In this document: piece after piece, positions 47,596 through 61,050 of the stretch
How the letters are laid out: every line of letters starts with the position of its first letter
Numbering within the stretch: position 1 is the first letter of the stretch
Assembly: GCA_963920665.1 (NCBI GenBank)
Contig: OY987273.1
Span: forward strand, 6,512,501-6,576,500
DNA length: 64,000 bases
Source of the DNA: Straminergon stramineum
Lineage: Eukaryota; Streptophyta; Bryopsida; Hypnales; Calliergonaceae
Direction: 5' to 3'
Position numbers and translations under genes: made by a program
Notes under the pieces: model-generated
Databases searched by the model: none
What the model saw: the letters and a program-made list of their open reading frames with translations, nothing else
What the model was told of the DNA's origin: nothing

Positions 47596-48650
47596 TATTT
47601 TTATTTTGAGAGGTTGTCAATCTCTAATTTTAATGAATATGATGTTTGAATTTGTGGTGATTAGTGGACATATGAAGACAATAAGTATGCAATACAGGAA
47701 GGTTGGTTGGAGTATAATCAATACAATTGAGTGTTGGGAATTTGTTGGGAAGTAAGAGGATGTTGTATACATAGTTTAGAAAGGTGGATATTTGATGTAA
47801 TATATGTACACAATAATGAGAATTAGAAAAATTGAGATTTTATAATACTAAAAGTAAAGATTGTATATTTAAAGAACTAGATGAGGAGTTTGATATTATA
47901 ACAATAATTTTTCTTACACAAAGGTGTAGCGATTGAAGTGTTTGAAGGTGAACTACAAGAAATGTGGAGTTTTCAATAACAAATGATAGAATATTGTAAA
48001 AAAATGTAGTAAGCTATAGGGGAACTTCCATATTCTTTGTATTGGAATTGCTAACTATTTGTTAATTTGTACTAGAACTTCAAATACTAAGGTATAGTGG
48101 GAGGCCTTCGGGGGGAGGTCTCCCACTGCATCAAGCATTGGGCATGATTGTGTCAATCCATGAAAAAAAAATCTTACAATGCCAAGCCCTGTAAGCAGTG
48201 CTAGGCATTGTAACGGTGACATTCTGCTATATAATCAAGAGTAATTTGTATAGGAGACCAGCAGCTCAGTGCTTAACAGGTAGTGTATATCACAAATGGT
48301 AGTAGTACATGGGCATGTCACGAAACACATCTTATGAAGGTGCTCCATGCTAGAGGGAATGGTCTAACTATTTTGTGGAAACTATGCACTAGGGGATTGG
48401 AGGTGTAAGACCAAAAATATTTGGAAAAAATTCAATTAGAGAAAATGCATAGTATGCAATCATTTTCCAACTACATTTTACTCTTTGTTTGTTTTTCTTC
48501 TCTCCTAAATGAGTAGCACTTTGCTAGTTGGTAACACTCACCTTTGTTGAGAAGTTATGACCCTCACAGATCTCAACATCATTCACAAGTTCCCTCAGCC
48601 AAGATCTACGACTTCAAAAAGAACGGATTAAAAAAAGATCTAATTCCGTC
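47596..48650. other. AT-rich intergenic DNA with a small hairpin
   Basis: A TTTTAATGAATATGATGTTT block near 47626 repeats the 3' boundary sequence of the cassette units (14230 and 23238). A hairpin GTGGGAGGCC...GGTCTCCCAC lies near 48098-48127. No gene seen. Confidence 0.45.
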
Positions 48651-48654
48651 CTAC

Positions 48655-49413
48655 AGCAGTGGAGGCTGCATGTATCCGAAGGACACAAATCGGCATTGAT
48701 CACTGGAGGGTCATGCAACTGCTCAACAAACCATCTGCTTTGCTTGTCCAATTCTTGCAAAATTGTCATCTGGAAATATGGTACACTGGAGACTTTCTGC
48801 TAATTCAAATACAAAGTAAAACAAGAGGCATAGAACATACAGCAAGCCTAAGGAATCTCAACAAATAAAAGCAACCCGATAGGCCACATATAAATTCTTT
48901 ACCTGATGTATGTACAACTGCAAAAAGTACCTGAGATATATGTTCAGACATACCAAAACAATCTCCTGAAGACACTAGGTGACAATTCAAAGGGATTCAC
49001 TTGAGGTCTGCACTCCAAATCTCTCATACCGTGCGAATACCCCTCGAGGGTACACAGCAATAATTAAGCATGTCGAAGATCTAACTATACAACTAGACCT
49101 AACCGTTGCAAGAAGCCTATGTTCGCATGAATGATCCCAGCCTCCTGACTCAATTGAACAGCAGTGAGTACGGTCGATGAACAAGAACGAAAACTCTTCT
49201 TCAATCACGAGGTCAGAGTGCTACTCAATAGTGCATACCTGGCTCCAGAGAGCAGGAAGCCCCTTATAGCATCAATATGAAGCAATCAGCTAGACAGGCT
49301 CCTATTTTAAAAATCCTTGATGTATATAAGAATTTCAAGATATATTGTACCTGAAGTTTTTTGTTTGAACCAAAGCAACCGAGTAGGCACAAGACTATGA
49401 CAGCACAGTACTT
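48655..49413 (-). other. Probable 3' untranslated region, possibly with introns
   Basis: Downstream of the trihelix stop, minus-strand reading shows several CAG|GTA-type donor-like sites (near 49349, 49240, 48957 and 48901). Short acceptor-delimited pieces lie between them, as in an alternatively spliced 3' untranslated region. Base composition is more balanced than in the surrounding repeats. No second coding sequence is evident. Confidence 0.35.
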
Positions 49414-50914
49414 TTATGCTTGACTGCTTCCAGCAAGAGCAGCTCCGAGTTGCTTGAGGCCATCGCCAATGCTATTAAGAGCTCCAACGTAGCCCGCTCC
49501 CAATTGCATTGTCCCTCGGAACTTCTCCCTTTCAAACTCAAGCTTCTTCTCCTCCATATCCATGTCTTCTCTGTGGCGTTTATCCTTGCGGTCTTCACTC
49601 TCCATCATGGCATCTACCACCCTTGTATTATTTAACTTCAGAATCCAAGCCAGTCCATATTCCTCCGACAGTGGAAACATTGAGGACTTTCGTTTTCGTT
49701 TTCTGAGAAGTGATTCAGGGTCACCGTCGCCATCCGAGTCCTCCGGAATGGAGAATTCTGCGTCACTGGCTGCTTGAAGGCTTTGGCTTCTATGGGATGC
49801 ACCTGTATGTGTCCGGCACACATTACCGTTAGTTCCTCAAGATCGTCACAAGATTACGGTTCAACTCGGCACCTAAGTACAGGTAAGGCCCAATAGCTCC
49901 ATTGTTAAGTAAAGAAATGCAGATAGAAGTGTAACAATTCCACGGAAATACGAATACCAGTATGTCGATGAGGTCCTGATGTGTCAAGCTCGCCTGGATC
50001 TGCCAGCCGGCCTTTACTGTACCACTCCGCTAGAGCATTGTAAACTTCCTTGTAGAAGTTCGGGGGCATAGCTGTCTTCTTTCTCTCTTCCTTGGACATA
50101 TCCCAGTATGACTTCTGACCTCCAGAGATATGCTTTTCATAGTCATTCACTTTCTTAAACTCTGACACTAACAGTTCCCACTTGTCTTGACACTGCTGTG
50201 CACTTTTGTGAACTCCTTGGTTCCAACCATAGTCCTCTATCCACTTCCAACGTTCTTGTGCCGATTTATGCCTTTCCTTCAAGTTACCCCTACGAACCCT
50301 GTCGAAGTCCTCCCTTCTCGCTGCCTGCACAAAAATAGAAAACAATAAATTACTCAGATAAAGGACAAAATCGTCGAATACTTTCGGTTCAAATGGCAGT
50401 CTCGAATGTTAAGATCATGCGACTCATTTGCCGAGAGCAGTCACCAGAATTCAATCATGCGATGGGAGTTTCAAAGCTCGAACATGATTACAAACTTAGA
50501 AACATCATGCATAAAGCTTTCAGCATGTTCAGCCATTTTTTAAGCTCATTACTGCATGAAATTCGTCGTGACTGCGGTATGATACAAGCTGGCACTAAAA
50601 ATCTCACAGAGGATCCCTCCAGATTACAGTACCTAATCTGCCCGACGGCGTAGAGCATTTTACGATAAGCAAACAATTCCTTGAGCATGTTGAGCGAGTA
50701 AGGCATCAGCGCTTACCTGCAACACTAAGATTTCTCCAGCCGTCCAATTTCCTTTCTTATAGATCCTGCCTTTCCTGTAGGCATCTCGCTTCATACGATC
50801 CCCAAATACACCATCTTCGCTTCCTGTGTGATTGTGATGATCTCTGTCATCAACAAGGGCATCAGCCAAGGAAAGATGGCCCAAGACACCAGGAGAGCCC
50901 ATATGATCACCCAT
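49414..50914 (-). CDS. Trihelix transcription factor (ASR3-like), three coding exons
   Basis: Exons on the minus strand at 50914-50717, 50324-49958 and 49802-49414 join with GT-AG sites (GTAAGC, CAG; GTATTC, CAG) into a 317-residue protein with no defects. The trihelix DNA-binding domain spans about residues 54-168: NWTAGEILVLQ (W57), ERWKWIEDYG (W92, W94), GVHKSAQQCQDKWELL (W115), KSYWDMSKEERK (W140) and PPNFYKEVYNALAEWY. This resembles the plant ASR3/trihelix class. A basic stretch RKRKRK (222-227) is a likely nuclear signal. The C-terminal part has a Glu/Lys/Arg-rich coiled coil (about 250-282) ending in a Gly/Ala-rich tail. Trihelix factors bind GT-type promoter elements in the nucleus; targets here are unknown. 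It is the only gene in the window that looks intact and host-like. Confidence 0.9.
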
Positions 50915-50961
50915 AGTAACTCAGCAGCACGAGTTTTCCGCGCATAAGTTCTGTGATCTGA

Positions 50962-52440
50962 ACATTACAAAAAAAAAAAGTCCGAGTGGATACGCTGGAA
51001 AAATAAAATGCGACCACGAGACGTATCCTCAAACAAAGACATCACGGAAAGGACCGACTAACTTCCACAACGTAAGGCAGTCCAACTCGAAAACCTTACA
51101 AATGCATGCTTAGACTGATTCAAATTAGTTTGTAAAGCCAGAATTAGATATTGTTTCTCGAACTTCGAAGTTCTTCCTTCCTGTAGAAATTGATTCCCAA
51201 ATAGAACAATATGAAGCATCAGATCTTCATCCTGTTACATTACTAACATGCATCCAGGTTAACAATGCAATTAACCAGCGGTGTGCAAAAATCTGGTCAT
51301 CATCCCATTAGGATAGGGAAGGTAAACGCAGCACAACTGTATGCTTCAACGCACTCTGAAAGATCATTCAACAGATAACATTCAAGCCTCTACGGCTCGA
51401 TTAAACTATGTATGTGTTCAGATTAGATACAATGGTCATTCGCTTCTTTAACGACCCCTTATTGTGACTCTGTCTAGAGATAGTAAGTAATCCGAATGAG
51501 TGATTAAGAAACCATACCTCATCCTGGCTACCCTTCGTACACAGCTGCTAGTGCCTCAGAAAGCGTTCAGAACACCAAATGACCCGCCGCTTTTCCACAA
51601 AGCTGATGGTTCCGAAGATATAGACAATCACAGACATTACCCTTAACGTAGCAACCCACATATCAACAATATATACAACATCCTCATCTTAACTTCCAAT
51701 ACCAATAAGCTTCCAGATTGACAGCATACCGCGATCAATCCCTTATAACGGGACACCAAGTTTTTCAATAGGATGTCACTGGATAGCACGAGCAACTTCA
51801 TCAACCCAAGCGTTAAGTATCTGACTTCAACCACAAAAATTATGCCACGATGTAAAATTTACAGAAGATTTTTTAAAGCATCTAACCAAATGGCATGCAT
51901 TTTCAATACCCAAAGCACACTCCTGCTGTCGGAAACCTTCCAGAACACGCACAATGGGATGAAACAATAGGAGTTCACCAATTCACCATGACTGCAGACA
52001 CTTCACTCGAACCACGAAACATGCAAGACAATTCCTAAAACCAAAATCTCCCCTGACGCAGAAAGTCAGCTTTAGCCAGAAAAATGGTCATCCACGAAGA
52101 TATTGATCATTAAAACAAGGATCCACATGCACTGGAACGAAAATCAAAGGGCAGCACCATCCCACCCCACTCGCCAACGCCTCCTACTGGATCGCAATAC
52201 TGCACCCAGGGAGGCGAGAGATAGGTTGCTGGAAGGAGGATGAGGAGCCGCGATAATGTAGGACGGGTAGGTAGACGGGCGATGGGATGCGAGTCGAGAA
52301 GCACTGGGGAGAGTGGACTCACAGTGAAGAGCAGACCGGGTTCTGAGCAGGGTGGACCGAGTGAGGGCTGGGCTGGGCGAGAAGAGTAAGCCGGACAGCA
52401 TTAACCCGTCATCTCGCCCCTCCCTGGTTGCTCACATCGC
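50962..52440 (-). promoter_or_regulatory. 5' untranslated exon, leader intron and promoter region of the trihelix gene
   Basis: On the minus strand a long pyrimidine run followed by GTAATGTTCAG at about 50961-50985 is a strong acceptor just before the start codon. A donor-like CACT|GTGAGT lies near 52321 in a GC-richer, C-rich stretch (52321-52440) typical of a plant leader. Together they suggest a leader intron of about 1.35 kb. The promoter would lie beyond 52440. Inference from splice motifs only. Confidence 0.4.
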
Positions 52441-52579
52441 AAGACCAGCCAGCCGAAATGCAAGTAGGAATAAGCGGATAACTCGATCTCTGTACTCTCC
52501 AAACTTGGGAGAGCAATGCTAAAAAATTATGGGCCCAGAATTATGGAACTAGGGAGGGGCTGAAAAATTATGGGCCTAG

Positions 52580-53420
52580 AAATGCGAGTCTATGAGCCTT
52601 GGGTTTAGGTGTAAGTAGATATTCTATAACTATTGAAGGTGTTTATAACATATTTACAAATTCCAAGGTAGTGCAAGCACTAAGGTAGGAAGCTCATTGT
52701 GGTCTCTTTGATCACAACATACAATTATATATATATTGGTTTCACAATTTTTTCTAAGGAATATTCTACATACATTTTGGTCAACTTGCTTTTGAAAAAT
52801 GAGAAACACATTATAGGTAATCAAAGCAAACTCACATAGCTTTCCATCTATGAATCCTAAGGGGACTATTCATATCCTTCTAAATGTTAATGCAACTCCC
52901 AAAATTCCCTACATAATTTCAATGACATTCGAAAAGTGTCTTTTCTAAGTGTGGAATAATACATGACCATTTTGCTATGTGTAGAAGTTACATGATGGTA
53001 TTCATTCAATTAATAAAATGATGACTTTCCAATCTAATATTAACCCTTTGAATCCCAATTCCACAATAAGTGCAATTTTTACTACATTAGGATGCAAAAC
53101 ATGTTTGCTAGCATGTAAGCCTAGGATCTTGAGCCCATAAGCTTAGAAGCCTAGGCTCCTATGTTATTGGTATCTACATTATAAGTACTTTCTAATAGTT
53201 ATAGGATGTTTATAATTATAGGTGTCTATGTTGTAGGTACCTTCCATGGTTATAGTATATTTATATTATAGGTACCTTTGTTACAAGTACCTTACATGGT
53301 TATAGGGTACTCATATTATAAGTATGTATGTTATAAACATCTTCAATAGTTATATAATATCTACTTATACCTAGACTCAAGGCTCATAGGCTTGTATTTC
53401 TAGGCTCTCGTGCTAGCATC
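52580..53420. repeat. Foldback element around a 51-bp tandem repeat
   Basis: The sequence at about 52580-52640 (GTCTATGAGCC, GTAAGTAGATATT, TATAACTATTGAAG) is the inverted copy of about 53330-53400. A second inverted pair, GCTAGCATG...AGCCTAGG at 53108-53160 and 53385-53420, lies inside. Between them four units of about 50-52 bp start at 53169, 53221, 53271 and 53321 (GGTACCTTCCATGGTTATAG type). It is non-coding. Confidence 0.65.
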
Positions 53421-53429
53421 ATTGGGATG

Positions 53430-54458
53430 AAAAAAAGCAAAATCAAGTCATGGACTAGGGATCAAAATTAGGATGGAGGCAATAATGTATGTGTCTATTT
53501 CAATACAAATGATGTTGTGCTCCAAGACTAGATCCTTTGCTACATGTCTAGTAGAACAAAGAGAGGCTTTTTATAGCAAAGTATCCAATTTCTTGAATGG
53601 CTTTAGTTCAAAAGTCTTTGATTACATATTAATCATGCTTCACACCCTTATGCACTAACAACGTGATTGGGAACAAGGGGGTGAAAGCCAAAATTCAACT
53701 TTCTATTCCTCATATTGGATAGAATACATTTTAACCACAAATCTATGTATGTTAGTAGTGTAAGATTTTTCAAATTTTTTTTCAATTTTAATGATTCTTA
53801 TTTGTAACTATATAGGATTCTCCATTCTTTACTAAAATTGAATTTTATCAACATACATTTCAGAACACTGTTGTGAAGTCCACATCAAAAATCAAATATT
53901 GACTAATTTTTTGCTTGATTTGTACCTTTATTTTGTTTGTTGATAAAATAGGACCACATATATGATACAACTTAGACCATCCATTAGGGTTGTTGAATCA
54001 AATGGTAAGCCTCCACCTAATTGATTGAAGAAGGAGCAGATGGTGACCTCGAGCTACAACAAGATAATTGGTATATATATGATTAGGCAAGAATGACTTT
54101 GTATCTAGTATAACTCAACAATTGTTGCTCTATAATGGAACCAATCTTGATGTCTTTTACAATATTGGAGTCATTTTCTAGTTGTTAGTGCAATTGGAAG
54201 ATGAAGAAGTAACCAAATACAACATTCATCTATGACATTTTTTTGACAATGTATTTAAGATTTTGACGTGAGTAATGAGAAATGCCTAGTGGACAATGCA
54301 ATTGTAAATAATTGGAATGTAGTCCTACCTTGTAACCAAGGTTCACTTATGATGGGACTAGAAAATGACATTTTCTTCATTTATACAAGCCTCTTGTAAA
54401 GTTTTGCATCATTGAGGTGGATACTTGTCCATTGACATATCCACACAATAGTTTCATA
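53430..54458. other. AT-rich intergenic DNA
   Basis: No gene, RNA or repeat supported. Confidence 0.45.
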
Positions 54459-54462
54459 TTAA

Positions 54463-55040
54463 TCTATAAAATCCCATTGTCCCTAAGGGGGACAAAATGG
54501 ATTTCAAGTAGCTTCTTAGTTCTTATGATCTCAATTTTTATTGAAACTTTTTGAAACTTTCTCATAAGGTAGAAAATCTTGTTAGCTTTCTAGGAATATG
54601 ATTTTTATTTCAATTAGTGCTTAGGAGCAAAAGATATGCTACAATAACCTCAAAAGGGAGGAGATCTAGCAACAAAAAAATCCAAAAAAAATTAAAAGAA
54701 GAGTTTTAAATTTTTTTGGTATATTACATTTTTATCTAAATGGAAGGTTTTGATTCATTCCATTCTGATTAGTGATGTGAAAGTTATGGAGCTTCTTATT
54801 TTTTAGGCAATCAAAGTGATTTCTTGAAAGAAACTTTTATTGTCACTGTGAATACTAATATCTTTTGATCTATATGGTCAAAAATCACGAATTTTTTACC
54901 CTATGATCTAAGACAAGTGTAGAATAAGATCTTGTGGTTAGATTCTAAAATTTTAGTTATTTTTATTTTATAGGCGAATGTAGCAAAAGTGGCAATTTTG
55001 AGTGGTTTAGGACACAAAAAAGGCCTTGGGACATTAGGGG
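54463..55040. mobile_element. Non-autonomous TTAA-flanked element, copy B (578 bp)
   Basis: Bounded by TTAA at 54459-54462 and 55041-55044. The right end, inverted, reads CCCCTAATGTCCC, as in copy A; the left end is worn (TCTATAAAATCCC). Shared interior blocks include GTCCCTAAGGGGGACAAAAT, AACTTTCTCATAAGGTAGAA and TTTTGATTCATTCCATT. About 340 bp of copy A is missing. Confidence 0.75.
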
Positions 55041-55044
55041 TTAA

Positions 55045-55603
55045 TCTCTTACAAGTGCACTAAGTAGAAGAAAGGAAGACATTGAAAAAAGATGAAAAGT
55101 ATGACATGGATGGCATGAAGTTGTAGAGCAGTTGAAATCTTGAGAAATATCTATTTGTTGAAAATAACCAAAGATCAACTCATAAACAACTAGTTACTCC
55201 CAATCCTAGAATTTTTTTATATTCCTATTTTGGAGTGGATGAGTGTATTATCTGAATAAGGGTTTCAGGGTGGTGGCAATTCTAGGGTTCAAATTATAGT
55301 GGCTTTAGGGTTCACTATCACTATCTAGTTGCATTAGAGTTATTTTGTAGTTGTTTAATAGTCGTTGTAGAATTCCAAACTAGAAATTTGTACTATTAGT
55401 AGTCGTATTTAAGTAATTTTTGGACACAATATGGTGTACTTTGGCCCTAGTAACATTATGCAAGGCAACATCTAGGTTTCCACATGGTTGACAATTACAT
55501 GATGGCCACTAATTTGGAGTTTTGATTGGTGATAATTTTGTTTTTCCTACTTTGAAGTAGAGAAAATCCTAGTCCTCCTCCTTAGTTCTTTATCATCCAT
55601 ACT
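55045..55603. other. AT-rich intergenic DNA
   Basis: Nothing recognised. Confidence 0.4.
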
Positions 55604-55800
55604 TACTATAATAAACTTGTGTTTTAGGTGACAAATTCTAGGTGACATCCAATGTAACAACTTGTGTTATTATATCAAAAGCAATGTCCAACACCATATT
55701 TTGTCAAGATGTTATGTTGGACATTATTTTTTACATTATAACACAGGTTACGATAGATATCATCTAAAATCCATCACTTAAAACACAAGTTTCTTAAGTG
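55604..55800. mobile_element. Foldback MITE, about 197 bp
   Basis: The arms at about 55604-55690 and 55715-55800 are inverted copies (AACTTGTGTTTTAGGTGA with AACTTGTGTTTTAAGTGA; CTTGTGTTATTATA with CTGTGTTATAATGT; AATGTCCAACA in both). The end sequences TACTATAATAAAC and CACTTAAGAAAC resemble worn CACTATAAGAAAC termini, so a CACTA origin is likely. Confidence 0.65.
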
Positions 55801-55804
55801 GCTC

Positions 55805-56757
<953 letters not shown>

Positions 56758-57130
56758 TGTACATCATCCATCATATTTGATTTTGAAAAAAATATCAATA
56801 CAATGAATTGAAGAAATTTGTAAACTAATTCTACTTCTTCTTTCTAATCTCTCTCTCTATATATTAAATTTTTTTCTTCTCTTAATTCATAATAAAAAAA
56901 AATAATATATAAACTTCTAAAACTACTAAAAATATATATTTTTCTATTTTTTTCTATTTTATTTCTTTATAAATTTTTATTCTAGTTTTAGATATTTATA
57001 GAATTAACTTGTAAACTTTTAATACACCTATTTACTTACTATGCCTACAAACTATTTATTCTCATGTCGAAGATGCATTGTTCCTTTCACCAAATATGTA
57101 GGCCTCCACCAATGCCTTAATGATAGCAAT

Positions 57131-57660
57131 TTATGGTTTTGGAGTTTTGTTCCTCAGATCTGAAGTCCTTGCTCTTACACGTGGCTTCCAAGTAGTCTTA
57201 ATACAATCTATGTGTCTAGCTTGTGGAGATAGCCTTGTCCTTGCACCATAAATTCCCTTGTTTTGTGTCCCATCTAGAATAAGTGTCCTCAAAAATGTGT
57301 TGAAAGGACATAGGCATCTAATACTACAACTGAATGGAATTCTTATGCCTTGGATCCATATTAGGATTTGTAAGTGCCGAAGCAAGCCAAAATGGATGGA
57401 GGTCTCTAGTAGAAAAACACATTGCAACAAAGTAACCTACATACACATCACAACCAACATGGAATGAAGGAGATAGACAATCACGCCTACAACCAACAAA
57501 GGAAGCATTCTTCACAAATTCCTCATACATTGTGCCATTGTTAGTTATTGAATTTGGCCAAAATCCATTGTGCAATGTCTTACGTAGCACAAGCAATTCA
57601 CTTAGAGCAATTCTCATGTCGCGAGACGGAAACTTGGAATCCACTAGGTTAGTATAAAAT
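57131..57660 (-). pseudogene. Fragment of an unknown element-type protein
   Basis: The minus-strand frame contains RIALSELLVLRKTLHNGFW, FVGCRRDCLS, HVGCDVYVGYFVAMCF, then HPFWLASALTN and, after a stop and a shift, FQHIFEDTYSRWDTKQGNLW. This reads as a real but broken protein. The order GD.V.V....PFWLA...... is typical of C-terminal domains in plant transposon-like proteins, but I cannot name the family. Confidence 0.35.
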
Positions 57661-58150
57661 AGGTTTATAATATTATAGAATTTTTCAAAATTTCCAATAG
57701 GTAAATAGAATTAGAATCCTCTTAGCCTAAACATTGCATTAAGGTTGAGAGTATGATCTAGATGTTCCATAGAAGGATCCAGGACGGATCCAGATATCGA
57801 AAAACTGGATAGTGACAGCCTACAGCCTAGAGTTCCGGTCTAGGAATCCAAGGAACCGTTACGGGTAAACAGTCCACTATTGAGAATGGTCGGTAGGATG
57901 ACGAGTACTTAACCCTGCCACTCCCATTTCTCCTCCCTCTTTCTTCCATAGTGGTTTTGCACTTGTATAGTTAAGTGAAAGAGTAGTGAGTTAGTAATCG
58001 TTTCAACAGTTCACCTAGTTCTAGTTCTCGATAGCGGAGGGAGATATCAGGAAACCCTTAGTTACTGCATGAATGGTCTATCCGACCATTCCAGAAAGGC
58101 TCAGAGATCGGTCACAGTTAGAAGACGATCTAAGCATGATAGGGTGTGTT
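57661..58150. other. Upstream part of the TCCGGA-rich element
   Basis: Contains GGATCCAGATATCGAAAAA near 57791, which is echoed by GGATCCAGATTTCAAAAA near 60922 in the same orientation. These could be the worn ends of one element of about 3.2 kb. No coding sequence recognised in this stretch. Confidence 0.35.
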
Positions 58151-58159
58151 GGTCTATTT

Positions 58160-60026
58160 CTTAGGTCGTGGACTGTAAAGAATGATCAGATGATTCATGA
58201 GCTCATCATAGGAGCTCCGAATCAATATGAGCTGATAGTAAGAGGATGACCCGGAACCTCGACATATGAGGTTTGGGCAAAGGTATACGGATTCCCTAGG
58301 AAGGGATCCAAATTAGCCTCCTGAACAAATAAGTTCATGGTAGGGAAGTTCAGGAATGCAACCCATTCAAAGGAAGGGTATGCCATTAGTGACTGTCTAG
58401 ATGGGAGGCAGCAAGTTCCAGCTTTTAGAGTTCTTTATCTCGATCTTGTATCCAGAAAAGCCTACTTGGATTATTGTCATGGTAGTCAACACCATTTTTG
58501 GAATAATGGAGGGTAGACTAGTCCATTGGGGGAAGGTCATTGGACTAGTGGTCTCCAAACTTGCCGCTCATGTTGGAAAGGCTAAAACTAGTCCAATTGG
58601 TCCTTACTTGTTCCACCTCTACCACTATGCAAAACTTTTGAGTAATGCAAAGATGGTAGAGTACAATACCGGAACCACGATCTTGCATTATGGCCTCACG
58701 TACGAGGTGGAGGCAGAGGAGGTGGCATTTGAAGAAGAAGAAGAGCCGGAAGAGGAGGAGCAGCTCATAGATCGGAGACGAAGGAAATCTTCCAATCCAG
58801 CATCACGTAGGAAACTCCTTGTTCTGGAGAAGGTTCCGGAGAAGCTAGAGGAAGACATTTTCGGGTTCTTCAAAACCGGATTCAATTAGGTGTTGCAAGC
58901 ACGGAAGTACCACGAGACCATGGCAGACCTTCTCAAAAGGATTAGCAAGGAGTGGAAGGTCGAGCTAGAGGATATACTCAACATAGTGAAGAAACTTCCG
59001 AATCCAAAAGAGCTAGGACAGAAGGAGAAACAAATTGAGAATCTAGAGAAGGAGAAGACTGACCTTTAGGCTAGGTTGAGTTGGGCAGAAGGAGAGTTAA
59101 CTACAGTGAAGTAGAGGGAGAAAGAAGCTCTGCAGTTTGTCAAGAACCTATCCGATCTGGTGGATAGACCCGTGGAGCTCGTCGTTAAGGCCTCCCTCAT
59201 TTAGAACTAGCTAATCGAGGAAGGACATCTCACCGGATCCAAGGTAGTCCAAATCCTAGTCGACTTCTCATCAAGGATGGATTTTGTGCTCAAGGAGATG
59301 TGCCAACTCTTTGGACGGATTGATCCGGACCGTGTCATAGATATTTCCCACTTTTCGGAAATCCACTTTGACATAGAAACTCCAGTGAAGTTAACCACAT
59401 CACTACCACTTCCGTCCAAACCGGAAGTCCCTAGGGAGACTCTCCAACATTCAATCGAGCCCTTCTCAACTCAATTGGAGAAGACCATCCGAGGGAGCGT
59501 GAAGACAGTTCGGGAGTCAACCAAGCAACTAGACACAGCATGAGAGTTGGCGCCACCGGAAGTTACCATATCACTACTGATTTTGGCAATCCGTCTTCCT
59601 GAGAAGGAAATCCTTCAAACACCCAAGTTGCTTATCCAAAATGACCTCGTGGACTGGATTATAGGATTGATGAATCTGGTCCGGACTCATCTAGAAAGCT
59701 TTGAGCACATGCAACAACCTCAACCAAGGTAGGAGAGGACCACCATCATGTTGGGTGAGACCTCTCTAGGAGAAGAAGACGAGAGAGAGGTCACTCAGAT
59801 TGAGAAATCTGAAGAAGAGGAGTACCAAACTGGATCAGAGGAGGAAGAAGAGGAGGAGGACATAGAAGAAGAAGACTCACCCTTAGAAATCTAGAAGATC
59901 TAGACCCAGGCAATGTTGAGGACAACTCCGGTGAAAGCGACTCCGAAAGCAACTCCGAGGGCATCCATCCGGGCATTAGCAAATCAAGGCGGGAACAGTC
60001 AGAAGAAGGTGGGAAAGACGAAGTAG
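58160..60026 (+). pseudogene. Decayed gene of unknown function with acidic and coiled-coil parts
   Basis: From 58401 to TAG 60024-60026 one frame is kept, with stops at 58887, 59067, 59112, 59202, 59208, 59541 (TGA), 59730, 59892 and 59901 and no shift. Eight of the nine are TAG. It reads LLEFFISILYPEKPTWIIV, NTIFG, SPIGPYLFHLYHYAKLL, a Glu-rich run (58725-58770), a basic patch and a Lys/Glu coiled coil (about 58980-59065). A second acidic run (59800-59880) and a Thr/Pro/Ala/Lys-rich tail follow. An upstream piece in another frame (about 58160-58410: EVWAKVYGFPRKGSKLAS, KFRNATHSKEGYAISDC) appears to be its 5' part. I do not recognise the family. The DNA is dotted with TCCGGA, ATCCGG and GGATCC words. 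Confidence 0.45.
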
Positions 60027-61050
60027 TTAGAATTGCAATTAGTTAGGATTTGAATTTTGAATTTGATCCGGGTTTCCAAGTGTAGGCTTAGGTTCCGGAT
60101 TTTTAGGATCTGACTTTCCGAGTTTCTCAGGAGGTCTGTGAGTTGTGATTGGTCACTTGGATTTCCGGGTGGCTTTTTGCCTTTGGGTTTTTGAGTTTTT
60201 AAGGGAGGGCAAGCTTGTTGTCCTCTCATTCCATCCTAGTGCATATAGTTTGTATCTTGTCATTCTTTCTTTAATCTGAGCCACCAAGTGGACCTTCAGG
60301 AATTGATCTCTTGTATATCTAGCTTTCATGTATCTGTTTGTGAGAGCATTGAAGTGTAAGACATAGGAGGAGGAAAGGAGGAGTCCGGATCTGAGGTGAC
60401 TAGATTTGATTTGGGAGGGAACGTTTGTGACGTAGTTTAGACTTGTGAATATGGTCTTGTGCATGATGCCTTTTAAACATTGGAACAAAAATTTGGCAAG
60501 GAGTGGCGTAGGTGCGAGTCCAGAATACCAGGGAGGGTTTTCCACGGAAGTAAGCAATTGCTAGAGGAAAAATCCCCATCCTATTGTCCTTTGAAGGTCT
60601 GGCAAACCCTAGGATCAATCTAGTAAATGACTAACAATCCCCCATTGGTTTCAGTTTCTGTTGATTTGTCGTTGTAGAGAAGAAGACTGGTTACAGCTCT
60701 AAGTGACTTGCCTTCCAAATTGGCCATTTGGAAAGTTGTAAGAGTGTTTCTTGGTCTGATCTAGTGCAGCATTTGGTCTAAGGGTGTTTTGTGTAGTTTA
60801 GAGAGAGAAGAGAGAGTAAGGAATACAAGTGGTAAGTCCCTACCCCTCTACAAGATCAAAGGCAGACCCTTTGAGGATAAAACAAAGGCACCAAAAACCA
60901 GTGTGTGTGTGAGAAGAGATGGATCCAGATTTCAAAAAGGAGTGGATCCGGATTGGAATCCGGAAAGGTAGTAATCCGGAAAAGAGAGAAAAGAGGTAAA
61001 GAAAAAGCTTAAGTTGGTAATACAAATAATCTCGGCTTACAGCAATAGTC
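60027..61050. other. 3' part of the TCCGGA-rich element
   Basis: Non-coding sequence with scattered TTCCGGATTT, GTCCGGATC, GGATCCGGATTGG and AATCCGGAAAGG words, ending near 61000. Minus-strand frames here lack coding character. Confidence 0.4.

Noticed and set aside
48235..48330. LTR end and primer-binding-site-like TGGTAGTAGTACATGGGC
   Set aside because: It matches the usual TGGTATCAGAGC only loosely; no second LTR or polypurine tract was found.
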